Origin: an uncultured Pelagibacteraceae bacterium
Lineage (GTDB): Bacteria; Pseudomonadota; Alphaproteobacteria; Pelagibacterales; Pelagibacteraceae
Length of the DNA stretch: 64,000 nucleotides
Direction: 5' to 3'
Assembly: GCA_902628195.1 (NCBI GenBank)
Contig: CACOLY010000005.1
Coordinates: 1-64,000, forward strand
The position numbers were made by a program, and so were the translations under genes. Numbering within the stretch: the stretch's first letter is position 1; every line of letters starts with the position of its first letter. Under the pieces are notes generated by a model, which was given only the letters and a program-made list of their open reading frames with translations, did not search any database and was not told where the DNA came from. This document shows, in pieces, positions 1 to 8,442 of the stretch.

Positions 1-1259
1 CTGATGTAATTGAGAAAAATCTTAATGTTTTAGCAACAGCAGAATGTTTAGATAATGGTAAACCAATAAGAGAATGTATGGCTGCTGATTTACCTCTAGT
101 AATAGATCATTGGAGATATTTTGCTGGAGTAATTAGAGCAGAGGAAGGTTCAGTTGCTGAAATAAGCAATAGTGAATATTCTTATCACATTCCTGAACCA
201 CTTGGTGTAGTTGGTCAAATTATACCATGGAACTTTCCATTATTAATGGCAACTTGGAAACTTGCTCCAGCTTTAGCGGCAGGAAACTGTGTAGTGCTAA
301 AACCAGCTGAGCAAACTCCAGCATCAATCATGTTACTTATGGAACTAATAGGAGATTTATTACCTCCAGGTGTGGTGAACGTAGTAAGTGGTTATGGTTT
401 AGAAGCTGGTAAACCACTAGCATCATCTAAGAGAATCAAAAAGATTGCTTTTACGGGTGAAACAACGACTGGTAGATTGATTATGCAATATGCATCACAA
501 AACCTAATACCAATCACGTTGGAGCTAGGTGGAAAATCTCCAAACATTTTCTTTGAAGATGTCATGGCTAAAGACGATGATTTCTTTGATAAATGTCTTG
601 AAGGTTTTGCAATGTTCACTTTAAACCAAGGTGAAGTTTGTACTTGCCCAAGTAGGGTACTAGTTCAAGAGTCTATCTATGATAAGTTTATGGAAAAGGC
701 TATTGCTAGAACAAAAGCTGTTAAGCAAGACAATCCTTTAAAAATGGAAACAATGATTGGTGCACAAGCATCATTAGAACAAATGGAAAAAATCAAATCT
801 TACCTTGATTTGGGTAAGAAAGAAGGTGCCAAAGTTCTATGTGGTGGAAATGTTGCTAAAATCAATAGTGGTTTAGAAAAAGGAAATTATATTGAGCCAA
901 CTATTTTTGAAGGTAATAATTCAATGCGTATCTTCCAAGAAGAAATTTTTGGACCAGTAGTATCGGTAACTAAATTTAAAGATGAAGCAGAGGCATTAAA
1001 AATTGCTAATGATACACTTTATGGTTTAGGTGCAGGTGTTTGGACTAGAAATGGAAACATTGCATACAGAATGGGTAGAGAAATTCAAGCGGGTAGAGTT
1101 TGGACAAACTGTTACCATGCTTATCCTGCGCATGCTGCATTCGGTGGATACAAACAATCTGGTATCGGAAGAGAAACACATAAAATGATGCTTAATCACT
1201 ACAGACAAGTGAAAAATCTTCACGTGTCTTATAGTGAGAAAAAATTAGGCTTCTTTTAA
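1..1259 (+). CDS. NAD-dependent aldehyde dehydrogenase, AldB/ExaC type, 5' end outside the window
   Basis: Oxidises an aldehyde, probably acetaldehyde or a related short aldehyde, to the acid with NAD in the cytoplasm. The frame is open from base 3 and already shows the family signature LDNGKPIRE before the first Met at base 78, so the true start lies upstream and this is a partial gene. Visible are the [20 protein letters not shown] cofactor-domain motif, ELGGKSPN with the general-base Glu, and the catalytic Cys in [11 protein letters not shown]; the GEVCTCPSR form is characteristic of the AldB/ExaC branch. The downstream DUF779 gene is a frequent partner of this branch in other bacteria, which supports the subfamily call. 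The exact substrate is not readable from the sequence. Confidence 0.93.
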   Translation, partial: DVIEKNLNVLATAECLDNGKPIRECMAADLPLVIDHWRYFAGVIRAEEGSVAEISNSEYSYHIPEPLGVVGQIIPWNFPLLMATWKLAPALAAGNCVVLKPAEQTPASIMLLMELIGDLLPPGVVNVVSGYGLEAGKPLASSKRIKKIAFTGETTTGRLIMQYASQNLIPITLELGGKSPNIFFEDVMAKDDDFFDKCLEGFAMFTLNQGEVCTCPSRVLVQESIYDKFMEKAIARTKAVKQDNPLKMETMIGAQASLEQMEKIKSYLDLGKKEGAKVLCGGNVAKINSGLEKGNYIEPTIFEGNNSMRIFQEEIFGPVVSVTKFKDEAEALKIANDTLYGLGAGVWTRNGNIAYRMGREIQAGRVWTNCYHAYPAHAAFGGYKQSGIGRETHKMMLNHYRQVKNLHVSYSEKKLGFF

Positions 1260-1278
1260 AAGATAACTTATATATAAT

Positions 1279-1310
1279 GGCCCGTGAGGAATCACGGGCC
1301 ATATTTTTTT
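1279..1310 (+). terminator. Rho-independent terminator between ALDH and DUF779 genes
   Basis: GGCCCGTGA (1279-1287) and TCACGGGCC (1292-1300) form a perfect 9-bp GC-rich stem with a GGAA tetraloop, followed by ATATTTTTTT. It lies 19 bases after the ALDH stop codon. The T tract ends directly against the ATG of the next gene, so read-through, processing or an internal promoter is needed to express that gene. Confidence 0.9.
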
Positions 1311-1664
1311 ATGAAAGTAAAAGCTACAGACTCAGCACTAAAACTCATTGAAGAGCTTAAAGCTCAGCATGGTGAAGAGTTATTATTTCATCAATCAGGG
1401 GGTTGTTGCGATGGAAGTGCACCAATGTGCTATCCAAGAAACGAGTACATGGTTGGGTCAAGTGATGTAAAATTGGGAGAAATTGGCGGCGTTCCCTTTT
1501 ATATGAATGATGATCAATACGAAAAATGGAAACATACTGATTTAACAATTGATGCTGTTAAAGGTATTGGCGGAATGTTTTCTCTAGATAATGGAACAGG
1601 AAAAAGATTTTTAACAAAATCTGAAATTTGTTTAGTAGTCGATAACGATAAATCTACTAATTAA
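1311..1664 (+). CDS. DUF779 family protein
   Basis: A 117-residue DUF779 protein of unknown biochemical role, often encoded beside AldB/ExaC-type acetaldehyde dehydrogenases. The family hallmark FHQSGGCCDGSAPMCYP lies in the first third, with a conserved Cys pair plus a third Cys that look suited to metal or redox chemistry (inference). I chose ATG 1311 because a GTG at 1284 would put the start inside the terminator stem and because family members begin close to the xxATxxALxLI segment. There is no room for a normal Shine-Dalgarno site; the start codon abuts the terminator U-tract, which is odd and may mean weak or leaderless translation. Confidence 0.85.
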   Translation: MKVKATDSALKLIEELKAQHGEELLFHQSGGCCDGSAPMCYPRNEYMVGSSDVKLGEIGGVPFYMNDDQYEKWKHTDLTIDAVKGIGGMFSLDNGTGKRFLTKSEICLVVDNDKSTN

Positions 1665-1715
1665 TTTTGATGTCTCAAATGTGGTTTTTAACCATAAGTT
1701 TTTTATAAATTTTAA

Positions 1716-2048
1716 ATGAGTAATAGAGTTGATGAAAAAATTTTTGAAGAAGCTTTTGATTGGATAAATATCAATAATAAAATTGCTTTAGTCACCGTAA
1801 TCAAAACTTGGGGCTCATCTCCAAGACAAGTGGGAAGCAAAATGATTGTAAATGAAAAAGGTGATTTTTCAGGCTCTATTTCAGGTGGATGTGTAGAGTC
1901 AGCTGTTGTTGGAGAATGTATTGATTTATTAAAAAAGGATAAACCTTCAAAAAAATTAGATTTTAAAGTTTCTAATCAAACAGCTTGGGATATAGGTTTA
2001 GCTTGTGGCGGTGAAATATCAGTTTATCTAGAACAAATTAAAAAATGA
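1716..2048 (+). CDS. XdhC/CoxI N-terminal-domain protein
   Basis: This 110-residue protein corresponds to the N-terminal XdhC_CoxI domain of factors that insert or sulfurate the molybdenum cofactor of xanthine/CO-dehydrogenase-family enzymes. Recognisable motifs are VTVIKTWGSSPRQVGSKM near residues 25-45 and the SGGCVE segment around residue 60 with a conserved Cys, then LACGGEISVYLE near the end. The stop overlaps the next start as ATGA, so the two halves of an XdhC protein are translationally coupled. No molybdenum hydroxylase lies in the window; a client may sit to the left. The domain call is firm and the client enzyme is unknown. Confidence 0.82.
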   Translation: MSNRVDEKIFEEAFDWININNKIALVTVIKTWGSSPRQVGSKMIVNEKGDFSGSISGGCVESAVVGECIDLLKKDKPSKKLDFKVSNQTAWDIGLACGGEISVYLEQIKK

Positions 2049-2725
2049 ACATAGAAATTTTAAAATCAATCATTGATAATAAAAAAAAAAATTCAGATTT
2101 TGCAATTATTACCAATCTAATGACTGGTGATATAAGTATATTTAAAAAAGAATTACCCTTGAACAAAAACTTGGAAAATTATTCATCTGAAATAAACGAT
2201 TTTTTTAATAATAAAAAGACGGGCATTATTGAGAACTCTGAATTATTTATAGAAACCTTTAGGAGACCAACAAAAGTGATAGTTGTTGGCGCAGTGCATA
2301 TTACTCAGTATCTTATCGATTATATCAAAAACTTAAATTTTGAAATTAATATTATTGATCCCAGAGGATATTTTGCATCAAAAAAAAGGTTTCCTGAAGT
2401 AAATGTAATTAATAAATGGCCAGACGAAGCTTTCAAGGAGATAGATACTAATGAGAGCACAGCGTTAATAGCTTTAACGCATGATCCAAAAATTGATGAT
2501 CCGGCACTGCAGTATGCTTTAAAGAAAAAATTTTTTTACATAGGAGCTCTTGGAAGCAAAAGAACTCATGAAAATAGATGTGAGAGATTAAAAAAGGCTG
2601 GTTTTAGTGATGAGCAAATAAATTTAATTCATGGACCAATTGGGATTAAAATTGGTGGCAAATCAGCACCTGAAATAGCTCTTTCAATTGTTTCTCAGTT
2701 AGTTCTTATTTCTAATAATAGATGA
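2045..2725 (+). CDS. XdhC C-terminal Rossmann-domain protein
   Basis: The 226-residue second half of an XdhC-like system. About 75 poorly conserved residues precede a Rossmann fold beginning VIVVGAVHITQYLIDY, with an acidic strand end in NIIDPRGYFA, followed by the YIGALGSKRTHENR and HGPIGIKIGGKSAPEIALSI signatures typical of XdhC_C. It probably handles the molybdenum cofactor before insertion. It overlaps its partner by 4 bases. Its 3' end overlaps the convergent msrQ gene by 27 bases, which is notable compaction. Most XdhC proteins are one chain; here the domains are separate ORFs in different frames with natural domain edges, so this is a split gene rather than an obvious frameshift. Confidence 0.85.
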   Translation: MNIEILKSIIDNKKKNSDFAIITNLMTGDISIFKKELPLNKNLENYSSEINDFFNNKKTGIIENSELFIETFRRPTKVIVVGAVHITQYLIDYIKNLNFEINIIDPRGYFASKKRFPEVNVINKWPDEAFKEIDTNESTALIALTHDPKIDDPALQYALKKKFFYIGALGSKRTHENRCERLKKAGFSDEQINLIHGPIGIKIGGKSAPEIALSIVSQLVLISNNR

Positions 2726-3289
2726 GCTTGTAAATTTTAAACGAAATAAAAAAAGAATTATAAGTATAATCAAAAATATTAAAGGTTTAAAAAATATAGT
2801 TTTTGATAACCAAATGTAATGAAGTACTCCAAAAATTGAAATTACATAAATTAATCTATGAAGTTTTTTCCAATTATGTTTAAGAAGTTTAACCATTTTA
2901 TCTGACGAGGTAATGGCAAGTGGTATCAATAGAAGCCATGCTGAAAAACCAATGAAAACAAATTTTTTTTTTAATACATCATTTATAAGGGGTGGAAAAT
3001 CAAATCTATAATCTAATCCAACATAACTTAACATATGTATTGAAGCATAAAAGAAAGCAAATAGACCAAGCATTCTTCTGAACTTTATCCATTCTATAGA
3101 TTTTGTAATTTTTCTTAAAGGTGTCATTGAAAGAGTTAATAAAATAAAAATAAGTGTCCATTCACCAAAGTGATTTATAATTCTATCAACAGGCTCAGGT
3201 CCTAATTTATCAAAAAATAATTGATAAGTGATGATATATAATGGCCAAAGAGAGATAAAAAAAACAGCAGGCTTGAAATAATTTTTCAA
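2699..3289 (-). CDS. msrQ: MsrQ, heme-binding membrane subunit of protein-methionine-sulfoxide reductase
   Basis: A 196-residue ferric-reductase-like membrane protein with about six helices that carries electrons from the quinone pool or a flavin system to MsrP. Family landmarks are GEWTLIFILLTLSMTPLRK, FRRMLGLFAFFYASIHMLSY with a heme-ligand-type His, and WKKLHRLIYVISIFGVLHY with two more His. It follows msrP by 7 bases on the same strand. The only plausible start is a TTG. Length and order match the MsrPQ (YedYZ) system, which repairs oxidised methionines of periplasmic proteins. Confidence 0.92.
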   Translation of the reverse strand: MKNYFKPAVFFISLWPLYIITYQLFFDKLGPEPVDRIINHFGEWTLIFILLTLSMTPLRKITKSIEWIKFRRMLGLFAFFYASIHMLSYVGLDYRFDFPPLINDVLKKKFVFIGFSAWLLLIPLAITSSDKMVKLLKHNWKKLHRLIYVISIFGVLHYIWLSKTIFFKPLIFLIILIILFLFRLKFTSSSIIRNKN

Positions 3290-3296
3290 TTTATTC

Positions 3297-4196
3297 TTAG
3301 TAATTCTTTTTTAAGTCCATGCCACTATAGAGATGAGCAACTTCATCTCCATAACCGTTAAACATCAAAGTTTTAATTCTTGGTGCTAAAATACTTTCTC
3401 CAATTACTCTCTCTGTAGCTTGTGACCATCTTGGATGATCAACTTCAGGATTAACATTTGAGTAAAAACCATATTCTCTAGGTGAAGCATTTTTCCAAGC
3501 AGTATTCGGCATATTTTTTGTTAACTTGATTTTGACAATTGATTTTGCACTTTTAAAACCATACTTCCAAGGTATAAAAATTCTTAAAGGTGCTCCATTT
3601 TGATTTGGTAAAGATCTGCCATACAAACCTGTTACAACAGTTGTAAGAGGATGCATTGCTTCATCTAATCTCAAACCCTCAATATAAGGCCAGTTCAAAA
3701 CAGGATATCTTTGACCAACCATTTCTTCAGGATTATAAACTGTTTCAAATTCAACAAACTTTGCTGTTGGTTTAATCTTAACTTTATTAAGTAATTCACT
3801 TAATGAAAAACCTAACCATGGAATAACCATTGACCAACCTTCAACACATCTAAGTTTTAAAATTCTTTCTTCAGATTTAATTGCTAAAACTTCTTCAATA
3901 GAAAGCTCTAGAGATTTTTCAACTTCACCTTCAATTTTAACACTCCAAGGTCTTGTAGTAAAATTTTTTGCTCTTCTATGAGGATCGCTTTTACCAGTAC
4001 CGAATTCATAAAAGTTATTATAAGTCGTTATGTCTTCATAACTATTTGGTTCATTCAGATTATTCGCTTTAGCATTTATTAATGGCACTGAGCTTAAAGT
4101 GAGCGCACCTAATCCATAGCCCATAGATTTAATGAAAGATCTTCTATCATTATAAATTTTTTCAGGAGTAATGTCTGAGTATCTAAACTTTTTCAT
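3297..4196 (-). CDS. msrP: MsrP, molybdenum-dependent periplasmic methionine sulfoxide reductase
   Basis: Catalytic subunit of the MsrPQ system, reducing methionine sulfoxide in cell-envelope proteins. The 299-residue chain begins with a Tat-type signal (NDRRSFIKSMGYGLGALTLS, residues 17-36), as expected for a protein exported with its molybdopterin. The Mo-ligating Cys is C117 in LKLRCVEGWSMVIPW, and GLYGRSLPNQNGAPLR and WKYGFKSAKSIVKI follow as in YedY. The gene overlaps moaE by 14 bases and precedes msrQ, so the reductase and its cofactor synthesis genes appear to share a transcript. Confidence 0.94.
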   Translation of the reverse strand: MKKFRYSDITPEKIYNDRRSFIKSMGYGLGALTLSSVPLINAKANNLNEPNSYEDITTYNNFYEFGTGKSDPHRRAKNFTTRPWSVKIEGEVEKSLELSIEEVLAIKSEERILKLRCVEGWSMVIPWLGFSLSELLNKVKIKPTAKFVEFETVYNPEEMVGQRYPVLNWPYIEGLRLDEAMHPLTTVVTGLYGRSLPNQNGAPLRIFIPWKYGFKSAKSIVKIKLTKNMPNTAWKNASPREYGFYSNVNPEVDHPRWSQATERVIGESILAPRIKTLMFNGYGDEVAHLYSGMDLKKNY

Positions 4197-4635
4197 TGTT
4201 AATTGGATTTCCTTTTAACCAAGCACTATCCTCATTTTCGTAATGTTCTTTTTTCCATATCGGAGATCTTTTTTTAATTTCTTCAATTATATATCTTGAT
4301 AGTACATAAGCTTGATCACGGTGTTTGCAAGCGACTGCGATAATTATACTTATCTCACCTAATTTTAAATGTCCTTTGGCATGTTCAATAAATACTGCTT
4401 TATCTTTAATATTTAGCTTTTGATCTGTTTCATTGTAAATTTCTTCAAAACTTTTAATTACCATTTCGTCATGACTATCATAAGTAATTCCGGTCACTGT
4501 TTTATTATCATTGATATTTCTTACAGTGCCTAAAAAATGAATTGATGCTCCAAACTTAGAATCTTTAATAAATTTTTCAGCGTTTGAAGTAAGTATTTTC
4601 TCTTTTTTAGTATCTACTATTTTTGTATGAAGCAT
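4183..4635 (-). CDS. moaE: MoaE, molybdopterin synthase catalytic subunit
   Basis: Large subunit of molybdopterin synthase, which with thiocarboxylated MoaD converts cyclic pyranopterin monophosphate to molybdopterin. The 150-residue chain shows GASIHFLGTVRN, then ITYDSHDEMV, AKGHLKLGEISIIIAVACKHR and the active-site region KKRSPIWKKEHYE near residue 125-137, including the conserved Lys. Its ATG overlaps the moaD stop as TAATG, a classic coupled arrangement of the two synthase subunits. Length is normal for the family. Confidence 0.95.
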   Translation of the reverse strand: MLHTKIVDTKKEKILTSNAEKFIKDSKFGASIHFLGTVRNINDNKTVTGITYDSHDEMVIKSFEEIYNETDQKLNIKDKAVFIEHAKGHLKLGEISIIIAVACKHRDQAYVLSRYIIEEIKKRSPIWKKEHYENEDSAWLKGNPINNEKV

Positions 4636-4904
4636 TAACCTCCTCCGATAGGGGGAATAATACCAATCTTTTGATCTTTTGTGATTTTATAATTGTCGCT
4701 AATTATTTCATTATTTTCTGAACAAAATGCTGAGGATTTAACAACTTTGATAAAGTTTTCATTACCTTGAAAATTTTTATTTATATATCTAATGATTTCA
4801 TTTCGTAAATCATCTATTGAGGCTTTATTTTGGATCTCAATTTCCAAGTGATCTTTATCACTTAAATCTCGACTTGCTCCAAACAATTCCAATTTAATTT
4901 TCAA
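4635..4904 (-). CDS. moaD: MoaD, molybdopterin synthase sulfur carrier subunit
   Basis: A ubiquitin-fold sulfur carrier of 89 residues. Its C-terminal Gly is adenylated and converted to a thiocarboxylate that donates sulfur to MoaE. The sequence begins MKIKLELFGASRDLS and ends PPIGGG, so the essential C-terminal Gly-Gly is present with one additional Gly before it. It overlaps moaE by one base and the upstream serine hydrolase gene by 4 bases (ATGA). The activating enzyme MoeB is not in the window. Confidence 0.93.
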   Translation of the reverse strand: MKIKLELFGASRDLSDKDHLEIEIQNKASIDDLRNEIIRYINKNFQGNENFIKVVKSSAFCSENNEIISDNYKITKDQKIGIIPPIGGG

Positions 4905-6259
4905 TTTATTTCTCTACCGTTTTTAATTGGATCTATTAAAAGTTTTTTTACATTATATTTGTTTCTACTATCATTATAATGCATTGAATTAATCGCTACT
5001 ATTCTTGAGTTTTCTACATCAATCAAAATCGCTTGTCCTCCTCTGCCACCTAGGCCAAATACTATTTTATCTTCTAATCCCGGGTAATCAAAATGAAATT
5101 GACCACCATAAGATTTTGTACGATTAAACTCTGGTTCTGTATATTTTTTACCCCCTTTTGTTGGTAAACTTGATAAGTTCTTAGGTATTCTTTTTTCATA
5201 AATTTTTTTTAAATATTTACCTACACAAGTATCATTTTGGTAATCATCCATGATAGCCTTTGCTAGTCTTAGCCAATCATATCTTGTGGTACGAACCATA
5301 GGATGACTTATACCTAATTCTTCCGAAGGATCTCTTAGCTCATAAAAATGAACCGTATGTTCATTTTTAATTTTGTTTTGAAAAATTTTATTTAAAAGTT
5401 TTTTAAAATCATCTCCAGTTTTAAATCTTACGTAATTAATAAGTATTTGAGTAACAAAACCATTATAGTTATACCTGCTTTTTGATTTTTCAGTATTTTG
5501 AAAATAAAAACCTAAAGTAGTATAGATATTTTTAGTTTCATATTCATAAGAGTCATCCGCCACTATATGAGCCCCTTCTCCAAATTCAAAAATATATTTT
5601 TGATCACCAGCTGCCATATTTAAAAGATCTAATAATTTCTGATTTTCATAAAGTGAAGTTTCTAAAATCGGCCAATCATCAAGTTTACTATCGACACTGT
5701 CTATATAACCATCGCATATTGCGTGACCTAAAATATAAGAAGTTACAGATTTATTCATTGACATTGAAATCAATTTTGTTTCATTTTTCATAAATTCCCC
5801 TAATTTTTCTTTTGGAGTAATTTCATCGATTAAAACTTTACCATCTTGATAATAGAGGTAGCTTAACAAAGCTTTCTTTTTCATTTGTTTTTTTACAAAT
5901 TCATCCTCAATAAGATCAAATTCAAATTTGTAAGGCTCTTTGGAAGGCTTAATCTCAATTGGTATCCACGAATAAGTGTCGGGATCACCTGTTAAATGAC
6001 TGAATTGATATCTATAAAAATAGTAAATCAACGTATCCCGATTTGGATTAGCATCATAGTAAATTTTCCACATACCTTTTCTTGTTTTGATTTTCAATTT
6101 ATGTCTTGGCACTCCGTTTTCATCAATATCAACATATTGATTATATCCATTATCTAATAACCATTTAGTGAAGGTCGGATAAGAACTTTTAGGATCTTTG
6201 GCCAATAAGTGATTTGGTAAGAATATTGTGATTATTAGAATTAAGAATAATTTTTTCAT
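4901..6259 (-). CDS. Secreted serine hydrolase, beta-lactamase/class C family
   Basis: A 452-residue probable periplasmic hydrolase with an N-terminal signal peptide (MKKLFLILIITIFLPNHLLA). The catalytic Ser-x-x-Lys is likely SMNK in ISMSMNKSVTSYILG, followed by YNYNGF as the YxN-type motif and FGLGGRGGQ near the C-terminus in the position of the KTG-like box. These features fit the beta-lactamase-related family of esterases and peptidases; the substrate cannot be read. It sits between moaD and a thioesterase gene with 4-base overlaps on both sides, so it is co-transcribed with cofactor genes although no role in that pathway is known. Confidence 0.8.
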   Translation of the reverse strand: MKKLFLILIITIFLPNHLLAKDPKSSYPTFTKWLLDNGYNQYVDIDENGVPRHKLKIKTRKGMWKIYYDANPNRDTLIYYFYRYQFSHLTGDPDTYSWIPIEIKPSKEPYKFEFDLIEDEFVKKQMKKKALLSYLYYQDGKVLIDEITPKEKLGEFMKNETKLISMSMNKSVTSYILGHAICDGYIDSVDSKLDDWPILETSLYENQKLLDLLNMAAGDQKYIFEFGEGAHIVADDSYEYETKNIYTTLGFYFQNTEKSKSRYNYNGFVTQILINYVRFKTGDDFKKLLNKIFQNKIKNEHTVHFYELRDPSEELGISHPMVRTTRYDWLRLAKAIMDDYQNDTCVGKYLKKIYEKRIPKNLSSLPTKGGKKYTEPEFNRTKSYGGQFHFDYPGLEDKIVFGLGGRGGQAILIDVENSRIVAINSMHYNDSRNKYNVKKLLIDPIKNGREIN

Positions 6260-6726
6260 TTTTTAAGTTTAGATGAAAACTTTAGATTTTCATTATTAAA
6301 TTGAGATTTATTTTTATCAATAAAATCATCCATTATTTTAATTTTTTCTTCTTCAAATTCTGCAACTTTTCTCTCATTAAGATCTACATATAAAGCTAGA
6401 ATTTCAATAGTTGAAGCTAGAAATTTTTTTTCTTTATGAATCATTTCCATTTTATATTGAAGTCTCTTTTTATCGTGATCAAAATAAACACAATTGATAT
6501 CAACTTCATCATTTAACTGCAGTTCTTGATTATAAGTTATATGAGACTCCACAATCATAGTACTTTTCTTGGTTGTTTTTGCAGACTCTTCACCCATCTT
6601 GAAAATATTATTTAAAGTATCTGCACCATATTTATCAAACATTAAAAGATAATATGAAACATTCATATGATCATTGTAATCAATCCAATCTTTAATTACT
6701 TTTTGAGAACTTAAATAAACGGACAT
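6256..6726 (-). CDS. Hotdog-fold acyl-CoA thioesterase family protein
   Basis: A 156-residue single hotdog domain of the 4-hydroxybenzoyl-CoA-thioesterase-like group. The entry motif WIDYNDHMNVSYYLLMFDKY (residues 14-33) contains the catalytic-type Asp and the DHMN signature. A later segment, VESHITYNQELQLNDEVD, is typical of the central strand region. It would hydrolyse an acyl-CoA in the cytoplasm; some family members are annotated as carnitine- or betaine-linked thioesterases, but no such neighbour is here. It overlaps the serine hydrolase gene by 4 bases and lies 6 bases from moaC. Confidence 0.8.
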   Translation of the reverse strand: MSVYLSSQKVIKDWIDYNDHMNVSYYLLMFDKYGADTLNNIFKMGEESAKTTKKSTMIVESHITYNQELQLNDEVDINCVYFDHDKKRLQYKMEMIHKEKKFLASTIEILALYVDLNERKVAEFEEEKIKIMDDFIDKNKSQFNNENLKFSSKLKK

Positions 6727-6732
6727 TGAATA

Positions 6733-7278
6733 TTAAAAAATATTTTTTAGGAACTCAGGTAACCCATCAGGATTAGTCCACAATCCACTTTTTCCACCTT
6801 CTTTGATTAACAACTTAATGTTATCAATTTTTAAATGGGGATTTATTATTTTACTTAAATCATAAATAGTTATTAAAGCAGCGTTAACACCCATAATAGC
6901 TTCCATCTCAACACCCGTTTTTGCAACTGCTGAAACCACACAGAAAACTTCCAATGAGTTATCAACCTCATTCATAATAATTTTCGTTGCGGTATGATCA
7001 ATTGGAAGTGGATGGCATAAAGGAATTAGTTCACTTGTTTTTTTAACTCCTAATACAGCTGATACCTCAGCCAAAGTAATTGGATCTCCTTTAGGCATCT
7101 TTTTACTTTTAATTAAATCAAAAACTTCTTTTCCTACATAAATTTTTCCAGAAGCTAATGCTCTTCGGAATGTTTCTTTCTTAGATGAAACATCAACCAT
7201 ATTAAAAGAATTTTTCTGAAATATTTCTTTTGCCCAATCTTTAAGATCTTTTTGATTAACAATTTTTAAATTTTTCAC
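6733..7278 (-). CDS. moaC: MoaC, cyclic pyranopterin monophosphate synthase
   Basis: Converts the MoaA product (3',8-cyclo-GTP) to cyclic pyranopterin monophosphate, the second step of molybdenum cofactor synthesis. The 181-residue protein shows the signature LIPLCHPLPIDH and GVEMEAIMGVNAALITIYDL, with conserved His, Glu and Asp of the active site. It starts at the base next to the moaA stop codon, so both first-step genes are adjacent without a gap. An N-terminal extension of roughly 25 residues compared with typical ~160-residue MoaC is present; the ATG used is the one giving this length. Confidence 0.95.
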   Translation of the reverse strand: MKNLKIVNQKDLKDWAKEIFQKNSFNMVDVSSKKETFRRALASGKIYVGKEVFDLIKSKKMPKGDPITLAEVSAVLGVKKTSELIPLCHPLPIDHTATKIIMNEVDNSLEVFCVVSAVAKTGVEMEAIMGVNAALITIYDLSKIINPHLKIDNIKLLIKEGGKSGLWTNPDGLPEFLKNIF

Positions 7279-8271
7279 TTAACCACCTGTTTTTGACAGA
7301 TTTTTTGTTAACCCAGTTTCTCCAAGCTCAAGATAATGGGATTCTTTTTTAAATTTCATTTGTCCTAAAATTAAATCTTTCAACTCTTCAGTTTGATCAT
7401 CTTTTTGTAATAAATGTCTTATACTTATTCCAGTATTTCCAAATAAACAAAGTCTTAGATCACCTTTTGATGTTATTCTAAGACGATTACATGATTTACA
7501 AAAATCTTTAGAATATGGCGCAATAATTCCAAACTTACCTTTATATTCTGGATTAATATAGTTTAATGAAGGTCCCGCATCTTGGCCTAAGGTTTGATAA
7601 ATCCATTTATTCTCATTTAAGTAACTTTTAAATATTTTAGATGAAATATGATATCTATTAAAATAATCTAAATTATCTCCAGTTTGCATCAATTCAATAT
7701 ATCTAAAATTAACTTTATTTACTTTTATATATTCAGCCCAAGAATCAAAATCTTTTTTAAAGGAATTAACACCATTTAAAAGTACTGCATTAATTTTGAT
7801 GTTATCAAAATTTAAACTTTGTAAAATTTCTATCCCTTTTAAAATCTCAGGCAATCTGTCATGTTTTGTAATATTCTTAAATGTTTCTCTATCCAAACTA
7901 TCAATACTAATATTAATTCCATCTAAACCACTATCAATTAGCAACTTTGCTTTTTGATCAAGATGATAGCCATTTGTTGTTATGACAATCTTTTTAATAG
8001 ATGTTTCATTTTTTAAAATTTTTACGATTTCATAAAAATCTTTTCTAACCGTAGGTTCTCCGCCAGTTAGTCTTATTTTCTGAACTCCTAGCTCTGAAAA
8101 TCCTTTAGCTAATCTTCTAATTTCATCTATGTTGAGAAATTTTCTATTATCACTCTTATCTGCTTGATAACCATTGGGTAGACAGTATCCACATTTAAAA
8201 TTACACACCTCAGTGATAGACATCCTTATGTAAGGAAATTTTCTTCCAAAATTGTCCTCTAAATGTTTCAC
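7279..8271 (-). CDS. moaA: MoaA, GTP 3',8-cyclase (radical SAM)
   Basis: Radical-SAM enzyme for the first step of molybdenum cofactor synthesis. The 330-residue chain has the N-terminal cluster motif CNFKCGYC, the GGEPTVRKD loop, and the C-terminal second-cluster Cys residues in FCKSCNRLR and LRLCLFG. It ends in the conserved TGG tail, the GG motif required for GTP binding. The start is a GTG giving VKHLEDNFGR. It is the first gene of the moaA-moaC-thioesterase-hydrolase-moaD-moaE-msrPQ run, and its upstream region carries a long inverted repeat. Confidence 0.95.
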   Translation of the reverse strand: MKHLEDNFGRKFPYIRMSITEVCNFKCGYCLPNGYQADKSDNRKFLNIDEIRRLAKGFSELGVQKIRLTGGEPTVRKDFYEIVKILKNETSIKKIVITTNGYHLDQKAKLLIDSGLDGINISIDSLDRETFKNITKHDRLPEILKGIEILQSLNFDNIKINAVLLNGVNSFKKDFDSWAEYIKVNKVNFRYIELMQTGDNLDYFNRYHISSKIFKSYLNENKWIYQTLGQDAGPSLNYINPEYKGKFGIIAPYSKDFCKSCNRLRITSKGDLRLCLFGNTGISIRHLLQKDDQTEELKDLILGQMKFKKESHYLELGETGLTKNLSKTGG

Positions 8272-8292
8272 ACAATAAACTTATAATAGAAA

Positions 8293-8332
8293 TTAAGATT
8301 AATAAATTTAAATGATTGAGAATTAATCTTAA
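8293..8332. repeat. 11-bp perfect inverted repeat between moaA and sorA
   Basis: TTAAGATTAAT (8293-8303) and ATTAATCTTAA (8322-8332) are exact reverse complements separated by 18 bases, in the 171-base region between the divergent moaA and sorA starts. It could be an operator for a dimeric regulator shared by the two transcripts or a hairpin in the moaA leader. No T tract follows, so it is not a terminator. The AT-rich background makes chance similarity possible. Confidence 0.5.
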
Positions 8333-8442
8333 AAATGAATATTTCAACTTTGGATTGTAAAACTTTCGATTGAATAAATTTTCCAATTTTACTTTTTTGT
8401 CGCACTCTTTTTTGTTAAAATATTTCCATCAGGAGGGACTAA

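Noticed and set aside
1716-2725. Frameshifted single xdhC gene
   Set aside because: The split falls at a natural domain boundary, both ORFs have sensible ends, and the ATGA overlap is a normal coupling signal. I therefore call two genes and not a pseudogene.
8272-8442. Molybdenum-cofactor riboswitch upstream of moaA
   Set aside because: The spacer lacks GC-rich stems and no conserved multi-helix aptamer pattern can be drawn. Only the simple AT-rich dyad is evident.
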